DNA from: Davidsoniella eucalypti
Lineage: Eukaryota; Ascomycota; Sordariomycetes; Microascales; Ceratocystidaceae
Length of the DNA stretch: 64,000 nucleotides
Direction of reading: 5' to 3'
NCBI GenBank assembly: GCA_004009845.1
Contig: RMBW01000017.1
Span: forward strand, 349,367 to 413,366
Part shown: piece by piece, positions 52,501-63,320 of the stretch
Layout: each line of letters starts with the position of its first letter
Position numbering within the stretch: the stretch's first letter is position 1
Position numbers and translations under genes: made by a program
Notes under the pieces: model-generated
Told to the model about the DNA's origin: nothing
Databases searched by the model: none
What the model saw: the letters and a program-made list of their open reading frames with translations, nothing else

Positions 52501-55500
52501 TTCCAAGTAAAGCGACTTGGTCCGTGAGTGCTGCTACATATTGAACGCAAGAACAAGCAAGGCTTTACTACCATGGTTGTAGTTGTGTGTACATGGTTCT
52601 TGTTTATCGTGCCTTTTCTAACTATTTCCCTAGGGAGGGAAAAAGAACGTCGAAGTTGCATATTACCGCCCGGACAGAGAGGAGGGAATATTTTATAGGT
52701 ATACATGCAACTATAGATCCTAGTTTCAGAAGTAGTTGCGCAGTAGTTATATGTCACATGGCAGACAGCTCGGGATCTCTCAGTATATCCTAGAATAAAT
52801 TTGTGTAGAGTGGTATGTGGAGATGTACAAACATACAATATAGATATGCTGGTGATTATGCAAGTTGCATAGTGGAAAGGCCACCGGCTACTAATTTATT
52901 CTAAGCAAGAAAAATAACCATCCTGTCTCCGGGTTTTTACCGGAGAAGCGAATTGGGGCATTACTGTGTATATCTTAGTTTTTTATACCGTTACATTCTG
53001 GAATAACAAATTGGTTGAATGTGCAAAATGTTTCGAGGAATCAAAACTATGCAATTATGTGCCATTGTACTCAAGTAAGCCGAGATAAGTTCTTTACGAT
53101 TTAAAACATCGATGATTGATGCAGTATTGGGCTTATGATACGAGTTTCTACTTGGGCTCTAAAGAGGCCCAAGTGACACCAAGTATCTGTTACAATTCTG
53201 GGGTAGATATCGTGGATGATCAACTGTGACACCTCAAATTATGTAGTTTCAAGTACAAAGGTATATGGTAGTTGAAAGTGGCTGCTCAGAAACAGAATTA
53301 TTTTAATCTATCTTGTAACTTGATTTTGGTGTACCACCGTCTTATGCTTATACAGATAGCTAGTGTGACCAAAAAAAACACATACAGTTGCTGCGACACA
53401 TCTTAGGTTGGAAGGTATGAGTTTCCACGTTTCAAGTCAAGATCAAATACTAGGGCGATGGGGTAGTCTCATATGAGGGGAAAGATGAGTTGAGATAGAC
53501 TGACTTAGAAACTCTTACGAGCATATAAGTATGAACGGTAAAGCTGACTTCTTAACATAGTGGATGATAATGGATGTCATTGACTGGTGGACGTCTGGAA
53601 CTCGAGTGACAGAACTTGACTTAGGGCGGATAGATCAACTGATAGGCCTATCTATCTTGATATGTCTGTGGTTGGTCTAGGCAAGATTCTCAAACACCGA
53701 TTGGAGTCAGGTAGCGTTAAACGAATTTATTGCGTTTATATACGGCCATGAATTCCGAGATCTTGGTGAGCCTTAACAACTTCATTGAGCGTGTTATCGT
53801 ACAGTGTAGTGATATATCTAGGATCCGATAGGAACTACCGTGTTCTGCGCTGATACTAGCCCGCAGATTCTAGAAAAGTCCAGCTGGAAAAAGAAGCTCC
53901 GCTTGATATCTTGGCCTTTAGCCATTCACTTCAACATTTAATTTACTTCATCATTTGCCCCCTCTCTTCCTGTCTAGTGATCATTGAGTGCCCCTATGCC
54001 TAGCCCGAGGTAGATCTGTATATACAATCTATCTATACGTGCGAAACTACATGATTTGGAGAATTTTAACGTAATGCCTTAGATTATGAACGAGATGGAT
54101 ATAGAACATATATTTCGTTTCATGCCGCTAGACATTGCTTGATCTGGCAACTGACTATTTTCAAAGCTTCGAGTCATTTTCCTTATTTGCCTTTTGTAAT
54201 TATTGTACGGAAAGGACTGCCAACACATCAACTCCAGCGGACGGCGATCGGAAACCCCCACATATAACTTGCACCAAGTATGATTTTTTCTCATAGAGAT
54301 ATAAGCGGGGTGTGTATATCTATTAGTAGTGATAGTTTAAAGGGGTCTTCCAGTATTCGCTGTAACATTGTGGATTTACCACACCTTCATATCAGGAATA
54401 CTATACTGTACAAGCTGAGCTATATGCAACGGATTCTATAGCATAGGTCATCACGAGAACCACTTTCTACAGCGATGCGGAAAGACATCTCCTATGCCTT
54501 TAGTGATAGGACAAGTGGCTACTATATCCGAGGATAGTCTACATTAGACAAGTGTAGTAATGACATCAGCCAGCCATCGACTAGCTCGGCGTTTCTCGGC
54601 TAGTGTTGGAAAGGGTTATAACCTTTGCTATCAAGCTTGTAAATGTCTGTGCGGTTGTCATGACCTATCTTAGAAAAGACACTAAACAATGCATTAATGT
54701 ACCAGAAGGGCTAGATCGTACCTTAGAGTAGACCTGTGTCCTGTTCGTGTTTAAGTTCAGTTTCAGGCCTATGCACGATGCTGGAGTTGTGTAAATGGAC
54801 ATAAGAATCTGCAGGATGTAGAAGTTGTACATAGCCTGCCTCATATTTTAGCTGCAGTAGTGAAATTATACATTTATGTGGCGTTAAGGCTAACGATTGA
54901 TCGATGTGATATAATATCAGATCGACTAAACATACATAGTAGGGATCGATCGTATCGTTACTAGTTAGTCGGTTAACGGACCTGGTGTTTATTCACGATA
55001 CGAAGAGGGAAAAAACTAACGAGAAAAAGGAAACACAATCGCTTAGCGTCAGTCAACAAAAGGAAATTTACAACTTTAGGAAGAAGAAACTACTGAAGGG
55101 TATCGATGTATCTGTAAACCTAGTAAACCTACCATGCTCTTAATTGCGTGATTCTGTTCTTGGCTTTTGTCGCTTTCGCTAAAGTTATCCCATGAGTGCG
55201 GGTTATATAGAGGCAGGGAGGGCCAGATGAGTTGAAGTAACTATGTATAAGCTTGCTTACTGTGGCGATACATGCAGTGATATCTGTATGGCTAGACTCT
55301 ATTTTCCTTGGCTTAGTGTCATAACTATATGATTTTCATGAATGGGCTCTATTGTACACTATACCACCTAGAACTAGTCTATTCGAGATAATGTGGCTAT
55401 CATTGGCTCGGAACTAATTCATGACATGCCATGAGCAGGCATAGAGATGGCTAGTCGGGCGTTGTGTAAGCAGGAACAAATTTCTCTATAGTTTCAACTA

Positions 55501-56747
55501 CATAGAAACTCACTATGTATGTACATATACGAAGACTGTGCAAGGGATGTTCGTAGCAAGATATGGCTGACTGTGACTTTAAGGCTTTCATATAGAACTG
55601 AATATATTACATACCTAACACCCGACGTCCTTAAACGGGGATAACCCCCACTGGAGTAGATATTTCAATAATACTCCTCTTATCATGACTATCTTATTCA
55701 ACGTTACATATTAAGTCATCGATAGCATCCTCGCGTTAAGGTATTATATACGTAGTCGATCGTGGTGTCGCATTGAGGAATGTATTTACAGAGTTTTGCC
55801 CTAACAAGGTCAGAAAAAGCAAGAATTTGGAACTAAGAAAGATGCCGTTGGTTCAGTGCATATTTGCAAGATGGCTGCTGCTAGTTGTTGTCATATTACC
55901 AAGTAGCTCGCCAGACATTGCAGTGATAGTCTTGTATCTATGGGTTGTTAGTATCTAGCCAATACTCAATGATAATAACCTTGGATTGAGACATTTGGGG
56001 CTTGCTTTGTCCTTGGTCAACATGATCCTGAACATTTCATGGCTGACATGGCTTAGACATCTCCACAGAATTATATTGAGACATAGCCTATATCACAGAA
56101 ACCAGAAATCTGGCTAACGCTCTGTGGAGACGCTATAACATTAGGTTGAAAACATACATATATATTTGTCAATGTGATGTTGCTAGCAAGAAAAAGAGAC
56201 TAATGCAGGATTTCAGTTGCTATGATGGAGAGATATTCTGACGTGTGAGTTGTCACTTTTATACCCATGGTTGGTAGTCCTAAGAGGACTCAAGAAGAAA
56301 TAGATATGGCGGTACTGGTGGCATAAGAGCGGTAAAGATGGACAGTGGTCTATATCTAGCACTATAACACAGCAGCATCTTTGGTCAGGTCTTCACCGTT
56401 TTTTCAATCTAGTCGGGCTAGCAAGACTTTGATTGGCTTTGGCAGTTAGTTAGATAGTAACAAGCCTCATCTTTCAACTGTCTGACATTTTCTGCATAAG
56501 CGTCAGCAAATGAAATGAATACTTATGACCACACCATATAAACATCATGTGCTTCATGGAAATGGGCTACATTGAGATAATCAAGCTGTTGTTGAGATAT
56601 AGGGCCGTAACTGTTGCTGATTTAATATGTCTTGGCAAGTGAAGAGACTCAACAAGAAATGATAGAACTATAGTGGTTCGGGGTACTCGTGTAGTGAGAT
56701 GTATCGTATCAACGGCATAAAAACAATCTTTGGACTAGGTTGTATTT
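43515..56747. other. Gene desert, part D
   Basis: No intact gene recognised; the sequence is AT-rich with few long open frames. Isolated telomere-like 10-mers occur at 44900-44909 (CTAACCCTAA) and 50971-50980 (TAACCCTAAC). A more GC-rich island at 50347-50571 carries a possible redoxin relic on the minus strand. A minus frame at 51846-51725 ends in a GTAAGC donor and could be spliced at a CAG near 51668, but the product is unknown. Confidence 0.45.
50347..50571 (-). pseudogene. Possible relic of a peroxiredoxin-like gene
   Basis: The minus strand reads GVYSKFSKKVADLAKLV, then an in-frame TAG (50487-50485), then TKYATFVVDGRITSI and a further 28 residues to a stop. The order resembles the late part of Prx5/redoxin-type peroxiredoxins, where an F-S-K segment is followed by a strand of the RYA-VVDDGK type. 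The catalytic Cys region is not present upstream. The resemblance is short and remembered, so chance is a real possibility. Confidence 0.2.
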
Positions 56748-57762
56748 TTATATATCCTGGAGTTTATGTTTTACATTCTCATACACAAGGAATGTCACCC
56801 AAGTAGCAGGCATGACACGAAGGACTGCCGGTCCTAGTCCACGGTAGAAGCCTTTGATACCATCCTCGTACAATACTCTGCTGGTCACACCAGCGATACC
56901 TTTGCCAAATCGCTTTTCGGAGTCATAGTTTTGAACCCGGGCTCGAACAACTTGATACGGATAAGTGACGGCACCTGCTACCAATTTTGCCAGTGTTGAT
57001 ATGGCCAATGTAGCGTGATTGTCTAGCTTTTGCTGGCGGTCAAGACGGTGGCGGGGTTGTGTAGCGAGGTAAAGCTTCCGTAAGGGCTCATAGACGGCAA
57101 ATTGAACGGCACCGTGAGAAACGCCGACTAAACTAACGAGCACACCGCGATATAGACCTCTGATACCCTCAGTATTCACTATTGAGCGGAACCCTTCACT
57201 CATGCTTCGATAAGCGCCATCGGCACCACGATCAGATGAAAGCATGCGTGTCTTCAAGACCCATATAGGATTCGTGAGCATTGTGGTTACAGCGCCCGCC
57301 ATTGCCGAAGCCAAGAAATACTCGTATGGCGCCAGATGTAACTGAGTCTGTGTGATGTCACCGGCTCCTCCTGCCTTGGGGCCATGCAAGTTGAACATCA
57401 ACCGCTCAGCCTTAGCCTTGAAGAAGAAGAACGAAGCCCAACCCGCGGCATTCCCGACTATATTAGGCGTCAGTCCGCGATAGAAAGCCCGTAGCGGAGT
57501 ATCATGGGCAAGCATGCCACGTAGTACACCGATGGCCGTCAGATCGGGGCGCCGGGTAGGCTCGGCCGCACTACGATAGACTAGGTGAATACAATGTGTT
57601 AGCCATGATTAAACCTACTAACCGAGAGTTATCGTTGCACAACTTACTCTGCATTCGGGTCTTGACTATATCCAACGGATGCACCACCAGCGTCGTGATC
57701 GATCCGGCGGTTAAGCCGGCAACCGATTCGATGACTGCAGTGGAAAGCGGCAAATCATGCAT
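56748..57762 (-). CDS. FLX1: Mitochondrial FAD carrier, Flx1-type
   Basis: Inner-membrane carrier of the SLC25 family, probably moving FAD or a related cofactor between mitochondrion and cytosol. Two exons: 57762-57648 and 57580-56748; the 67-nt intron has GTAAGT/TAG ends and a GCTAAC branch. Length 315 residues, normal for the family. Three repeats each carry the carrier signature: HPLDIVKTR (P29, D31, K34), NPIWVLKTR (P143, K148) and YPYQVVRAR (P246, R251). The NPIWVLKTR form, with Trp in place of the acidic residue, together with FYRGLTPNIVGN, is typical of the Flx1/folate/pyrimidine-nucleotide subgroup. FAD is preferred by comparison with fungal Flx1; folate is the alternative. It is transcribed in the same direction as TOM7, 593 bp downstream of it. 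Confidence 0.87.
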
Positions 57763-58354
57763 CGTGACGACGCAGATATTTGCAGAAGGAAATAATTATA
57801 ATAAAAAGTAATGCCGCTTCACGGCGCCATGATGGTTGCGATTGAAAAGCTGGAGTTTTCCAGGTATTTGGTGGCCGTGGAAAGATGAAGAGTTTCTAGC
57901 AAAGTTTCGTCATCTGAAGAAATTGTGCTCATAAAATTTTGGCGATGTTTTTCCACCATCTAGGAAATAGCGCCAGGCCCCAATTGTCAATAACGTGGTT
58001 GCCGGTTTTTATCAACATGGCGTTGAAAATTATAAAAAATCACTGCAATGTCCTTATTTCTACTGGCAATATTATGTCACAATTTGGAGAGCATGAGATA
58101 ATTTTCAAACTTCATTAAACAAATTTTACGTCTAGCTGCGGGTTTTACGCCGCTTTCATGATATTGGTACAGAGAGCTGTCTATAGCCATACAATGTGGC
58201 ATAACAACCCCCAAAATCTCCCGTCTCCGTCCTTTCCAGTATTGTTACAAATATACGTGTTATGAGGTGTGTCTTTGCGTATTGGTATTAATTGAGGTGT
58301 CTGTCTTGTGGTATCGTATCATGCCGCAAATGCTTCAGCGTTTCGTCTCGTCGC
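57763..58354. other. Spacer between TOM7 and FLX1
   Basis: Carries the 3' end of TOM7 and the FLX1 promoter. AT-rich; no other gene recognised. Confidence 0.5.
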
Positions 58355-58762
58355 TTAAGACAGAGGAGACAGAAGGCTATAATTAAGGTCAGTAACGAGC
58401 CTGCCTTGTCATAGTAGTTCCAGTCGCTACTTACCGGATGATCGAGGGGCGAGGTTCACTGCGGGTGAGGCCTATTGCGCAACGAGTCGGTTAGCATTCA
58501 GACGGTCGGGATCGTATATTTGAGATTTAAGCTGGCTATACCTAGGTACAGAATGAATGGAATGTAGCCACTACATAAATGTTAGCTTTCAATGCTTCAA
58601 CAAACAAATACGATAGACATGAAAACGTACTAATGAACGATGACTTGCGATACGTCAATAAGACGGCCAAGACGCTCCTACAACGAACGTTAGTGAGACG
58701 GCATAACACTTGGATATATAGAGATCTTTACGTACCTTGGTCTCCTCTGATAGCGCAAACAT
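58355..58762 (-). CDS. TOM7: Mitochondrial import receptor subunit Tom7
   Basis: Small tail-anchored subunit of the TOM translocase of the outer mitochondrial membrane, which modulates TOM assembly and dynamics. Five exons: 58762-58736, 58677-58631, 58570-58542, 58471-58435 and 58376-58355, total 162 nt, 53 residues. The four introns are 58, 60, 70 and 58 nt, with donors GTACGT, GTACGT, GTATAG and GTAAGT, all acceptors TAG, and CTAAC-like branch sites. Spliced peptides match the family in order: MFALSEETKERLGRLIDVSQ, then VIVHYGYIPFILYLG (membrane segment), then LTRSEPRPSIIRLLSPLS. Each junction restores phase exactly. The largest exon is only 47 nt, so an ORF search cannot see this gene. It is divergent from ELP2, 392 bp away. 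Confidence 0.93.
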
Positions 58763-59154
58763 TTTGACTGGATAGCAAATGGTAAGGGAACTGATAACTG
58801 AAATAAAAAACAGGATGGAGAATCGTAATTGATCTTGTCAGCTATAAAGTCGCAATTCCACTCTCGACCGATTGGCTTGATGCCGGATTTCAGCACTCAA
58901 AACTTTTACTACAGCCTTGTAGAGTGGGGCATCGACTTCCTGTTCTCAGGGTTAGGCAAGCGAATCGATAGACTAACCCTTTGTTTACTGTTATATTGCG
59001 GGGGGGTTGCGATTTAGTAGAACATGAATGACTCTGTGCGACTAATAAAATTGCAAACATCTCGGTTGATACTAACATGGTTGTGAATCCCTGTTCTAAT
59101 AACCAAAAGATTGTTCAGTCGTTCTTTCCTAGCTTTTGTTAGCATTCTAGCATC
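58763..59154. promoter_or_regulatory. Divergent promoter between TOM7 and ELP2
   Basis: A 392-bp spacer serving two genes. It contains GGGTTAGG (58949-58956) and ACTAACCC (58974-58981), a loose inverted pair of telobox-like cores. Open frames across it are chance. Confidence 0.4.
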
Positions 59155-61662
59155 ATGGCTGGTCTTGATATCTCGGCGGAGTATATCTCGATAGGTGCCA
59201 ATAGACACACTGCCGTTGCAGATTGGAGTGCTAATGGCACAATAGCTTTCGGCGCCGATGTGAACATTGCGCTTTGGCAGCCAAAGGTTAGTTGTAGTAA
59301 CCAATGCATAACTTTGTGTGTCTTCCTGATTTTAACAGACTTCAAAAAATAGGACTCTAGCCCTATTGGAATCAAAGCACTCATCAGCGGTCATTCCCAA
59401 GTCGTCAAGTCTATCAAGTTTCTGCCAACAGAATGCAATCCGTCTCAGGACGAGCAGCTCTTAATATCAGGCTCTGACGACAACACATTGAGATTATGGT
59501 CCATCAACACTGCTACTCGAAAATATGAGACTATTCAAGTTCTCTCAGACCACTTAGCACCTATACATTGCATAGCAATTCTGAAATCACAAACTTATTC
59601 AAAAGGAGTGTTCATCGCTTCTGGAAGTGCAGATGCCACTATCAAGATTTGGAAGTTCGAAAGCAAACAACTGAGTCTAGTGCAAAGCATTCCAACAGCT
59701 CCAAGATTCTTCCCACTGGCCTTAGGGCTCAGTTCCTTGGACAAATCAGACGATACATTTCTTCTTGCCGCAGCAGGTACCAAGACTCTCATTCAAATCT
59801 TCGTAGCAAACACCACTACACCAGAGAAGCTCGAATTTGCGCTTCAATCGACTCTTACTGGACATGAAGGCTGGATCCGATCTCTTGAGTTCGTCAGAGA
59901 AACCGATAGTGACTCAAGCGATCTGCTTATGTCCTCAGCCAGCCAGGATAAGTACATTCGTATCTGGCGAGTGCATCAGGGAACTGATCTTCCATTGAAA
60001 GCCTCGAGTGATGCTGATCCTCTCCGTGGAGCATTTCTACCTGGAAAATCACCAGCCAACAAAGCTCATCGTCTCCAGAGTGGCGCGAAACACTTCTCAG
60101 TTACTTTCGAAGCTCTTCTTCTTGGCCATGAAGATTGGATATATAGTGCTCAATGGCTATCCAAGCCTAACGAGAAGGTGAAGCTCTTGTCTACATCTGC
60201 CGATAATACATTGGCTATCTGGGAGCCTGATGCCGACTCTGGTATATGGATCAGCATGGTTCGTTTGGGTGAAATTAGTCGGGAAAAGGGTGCTACCACG
60301 GCCACAGGTAGTACTGGTGGGTTCTGGACTGGTTTATGGAGTCCTACCGGAGACTCAGTAATCTGTCTTGGCCGAACTGGAAGTTGGAGAGCCTGGTCTC
60401 ATGATGAGGCAGCCGATCAGTGGAAACAAGAGATCGGCATCTCTGGACATGTCAGTCCTGTCACAGGCATTTCTTGGTCTGGATCTGGCGAGTATCTCCT
60501 GTCTACCTCTTCTGATCAAACTACTCGCCTTCATGCTCCATGGAAGAGCTCCATTGGCCAAAATACATGGCACGAGATGGCCCGTCCTCAGATTCACGGT
60601 TACGATCTAAACTGCATCGACAGCTTAGGCGAACATCAGTTTGTATCGGGAGCCGATGAGAAGTTGATGCGTGTTTTCAACGAACCTAAAGCGGTTGCCA
60701 TGTTACTAAACCGTCTATCTGGTACCTCCGGAGCCATCGAGAGCATGCCCGATGCGGCGAATATGCCAGTACTAGGACTATCCAATAAAGCTATCGATGC
60801 GGGAGTTCCCGTGGGCGATGCACCGACAGGCCCATCGTCCTCCGAGCCATCTATTGGCATCCGCAAAGACGTATTGGATATCGACCACCCGCCATTTGAA
60901 GATTCACTTTCACGTCATACACTATGGCCTGAAGCCGAAAAACTTTACGGTCACGGATACGAAATATCTTGCTTGGCAAGTAGTCACGACGGTACTCTCA
61001 TTGCAAGTGCCTGTAAAGCTACTTCTACGAATCATGCTGTCATCCGTGTCTTCGAAACAACAAAGTGGATAGAGCTTAAACCGCCACTGGTAGCACATTC
61101 CTTGACTGCAGCTCGTGTACGGTTCTCACGTGATGATAAGTTCTTATTGTCCGTGGGACGTGATCGTCAATGGGCTGTCTTCGAGAAGAGCGAAGAAGGA
61201 TTTAAACTCAAGCAGGCTAATCCTAAAGGCCATTCACGCATGATTTTGGATGCCGCGTGGGCTGAATGTATAGAACCGAGGGTCTTTGCTACGGCGGGAA
61301 GAGACAAGAAGGTCCATCTTTGGGTGGAAACTGATGGTAGTTATAGTTTAAGCCATTCATTGGGTGGCTTCGAGAACCCCGTTACGGCAATCGATTTCTT
61401 GCAGACAATAGATGCAAAGAAACAAGTTCTCGCAGTGGGTACAGAGGCTGGAAAGATTTCAATCTTCAACTTATCGTTTGGTGCTTCTGTCGAGGTTTTA
61501 TCAACCACCTCGTTGACGGATAGATATGACCTGCCCAAGACAGTCCTACAACTCTCTTGGAGACCAAAACGTAAGACGTCTGATGAGCCTATCAGCGAGG
61601 CACAACTTGGTATTGCCGGAGAGGATAGTTCTCTGCGCATATACACTATTAAAGGCCTTTGA
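59155..61662 (+). CDS. ELP2: Elongator complex subunit Elp2 (WD40)
   Basis: Scaffold subunit of Elongator, which makes the 5-carboxymethyl derivatives of wobble U34 in tRNA. Two exons: 59155-59286 and 59353-61662; the 66-nt intron ends in TAG. An earlier CAG acceptor would bring a stop, so it is excluded. Length 813 residues, as expected for Elp2. WD40 blades run along the whole protein, forming two propellers in known Elp2. Examples are GHEGWIRSLEF (from 214), GHEDWIYSAQW (from 302), GHVSPVTGISW (from 409), GHGYEISCLAS (from 577) and GHSRMILDAAW (from 670), with SGSDDNTLRLW and SGSADATIKIW strands in the first propeller. The start MAGLDISAEYISIGANRHT resembles Elp2 N-termini. Assignment rests on this pattern and could be confirmed by alignment. 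Confidence 0.92.
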
Positions 61663-62156
61663 ATCAGATCAAGCCTTTAAAAAAATAGAGTAAAACTGTA
61701 AAAGAAGATAAAGCATTTGGCCCAACTTTGATGTGTATGATATTATGTATTAATTCGTATAACTATGTGTTATTAACGCTTTCTAATATATATACCGGGA
61801 TGTGTAGTTATATGCGGAAGATGTGTAAAGATGGCCCATACTCTGCATTCAACTACTTCACCCGTTGAGCTAATTTGACCGACTGTGCTCAGTGCTATTG
61901 GCCCTGAGCCTCACATATGAAGCCTTTGAAGAAAAAGCCAAGCAGTTTAGAACGTTGGTAAAGTAGAGATTTAAAGAGCGTATCTCTTATAAGAACATGA
62001 TAAATCAAAAGAACTATTTCATTCGTCATATGATCGTGTCGCTGTATATTCTCCTCCACCTCTTCGTGCTGTCTCTGACAATGATACTTCGCCGTGTTCC
62101 TTGTCATTTCGGTGCTCGATGCCAAAGCGCTGGAAGAAAAGCCACAGTGTCACTAC
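61663..62156. other. Convergent spacer, ELP2 to SPT small subunit
   Basis: 3' ends of both flanking genes. AT-rich; no gene recognised. Confidence 0.5.
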
Positions 62157-62663
62157 CTATAGCTCTGACTTGGCGATGTTGCCAGCTGCTGTTGTCGCAG
62201 TGTTCACGACGGTTTGGGCAGCAGATTTAGCGAGATACATGATATCCGAGGACTCGTCACCGTGTGCGTAGAACCACGCGCGGTTCACAATGAATCTGAT
62301 GTAGGTTGGTAGATACAGTAGCGCACCGATGACGGTGAGACCAATGGTCAGGAAAACAAAGGAGTCTGTAGAGATGAAGGTGCTGTTAGAAAGAAAAAAA
62401 AGATATCTCGGTAAGACTTGGCATGTGATAGCTACAAGGCGACCCCGTCCAAATTATTTCAGGTACCGAAGAAACGGTAGTACATCTTAGAGAGAGCAAG
62501 GAACCCGAACTTTCATCCCAGATCATCGTAGCCGGCCTTGTATCCTGATATCCTACGTACAGAAAAGGAAACGCTCAAATGGCGTGTACATGTTCACCGC
62601 GTAGCTGACCTCAATCTGGTAGATCTTGCGGTTGATCCATTTGAGAGTAGGACTTTGCGCCAT
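62157..62663 (-). CDS. Serine palmitoyltransferase small subunit-like protein
   Basis: Small membrane protein of the ssSPT family, which activates serine palmitoyltransferase, the first enzyme of sphingolipid synthesis, in the endoplasmic reticulum. Two exons: 62663-62561 and 62365-62157; the 195-nt intron has a GTACGT donor, a CTAAC branch and a CAG acceptor. Length 103 residues. The family core is clear after splicing: YAVNMYTPFERFLFYSFVF, matching the M-x-x-P-[WF]-E-R-x-x-F pattern of animal ssSPT (M25, P28, E30, R31), followed by one membrane segment (about 35-56) ending YLPTYI. The C-terminal 45 residues are an added hydrophilic, Ala/Thr-rich tail. The earlier CAG at the acceptor shifts the frame, so the second is used. 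Identification is by motif only; a fungal Tsc3 functional counterpart is inferred. Confidence 0.75.
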
Positions 62664-63320
62664 TGTGAATAAGATATAATAACGCGACACGAAACTAATT
62701 TCTGGCGATGAGGTGCGTCTTTGATGTAGCCAACTTGATAGTGATGCGACGGGGTTGCTTTGTTTTGTTGTTTTCGGTCTTAGAGAAAAAAAAGGAGGCT
62801 AATGGGCCCTGGAGAACGATCAAGATGCCAGCTAGAATATCGCTTGGGGATCGATAGTCAACGCCAAACAGAATAAGCGTCTCTCTTAACAACTACAAGC
62901 TTGGTCGAGTTAAAAGAAAAAGAAGAAAAAGTACTAGAATCAAGAGCAGACACACCGTCATCCATCAATGTGGTTGTAAGCTTCGAACGTATCACAGATA
63001 AATACATCACAACATTAAAAGTAAAGCGACCCTGGATCTGTTGGCATTGTCAATAGTCTTATCGATAAGGGTATAATAATACCAGTGTATTAAGTGGAGC
63101 CCGAATGCTAGTGTAAATTGATTGTTAGTGATTAAGCTTCACTCGACCCCATTAGAAGGCAAAATATTTGAACGATTGCGCTTCAAGTAGAGGCTAAGCG
63201 TATAACAAGTAACAACCCAATAACCATATATTCAGTCACTATCTAGTGGTTTCACTTGAGCTAATATTTTCTACTTCGTCTGCAATCCAACTACCCCACC
63301 CCACATATCTTTGCACCACC
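62664..63320. promoter_or_regulatory. Divergent promoter, SPT small subunit and release-factor-like gene
   Basis: 657 bp between two diverging starts. An upstream in-frame ATG at 63246 would lengthen the release-factor-like protein by 25 residues, but the 63321 start is followed at once by a mitochondrial-type presequence and is preceded by CACCACC, a good fungal start context. No other gene recognised. Confidence 0.45.
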
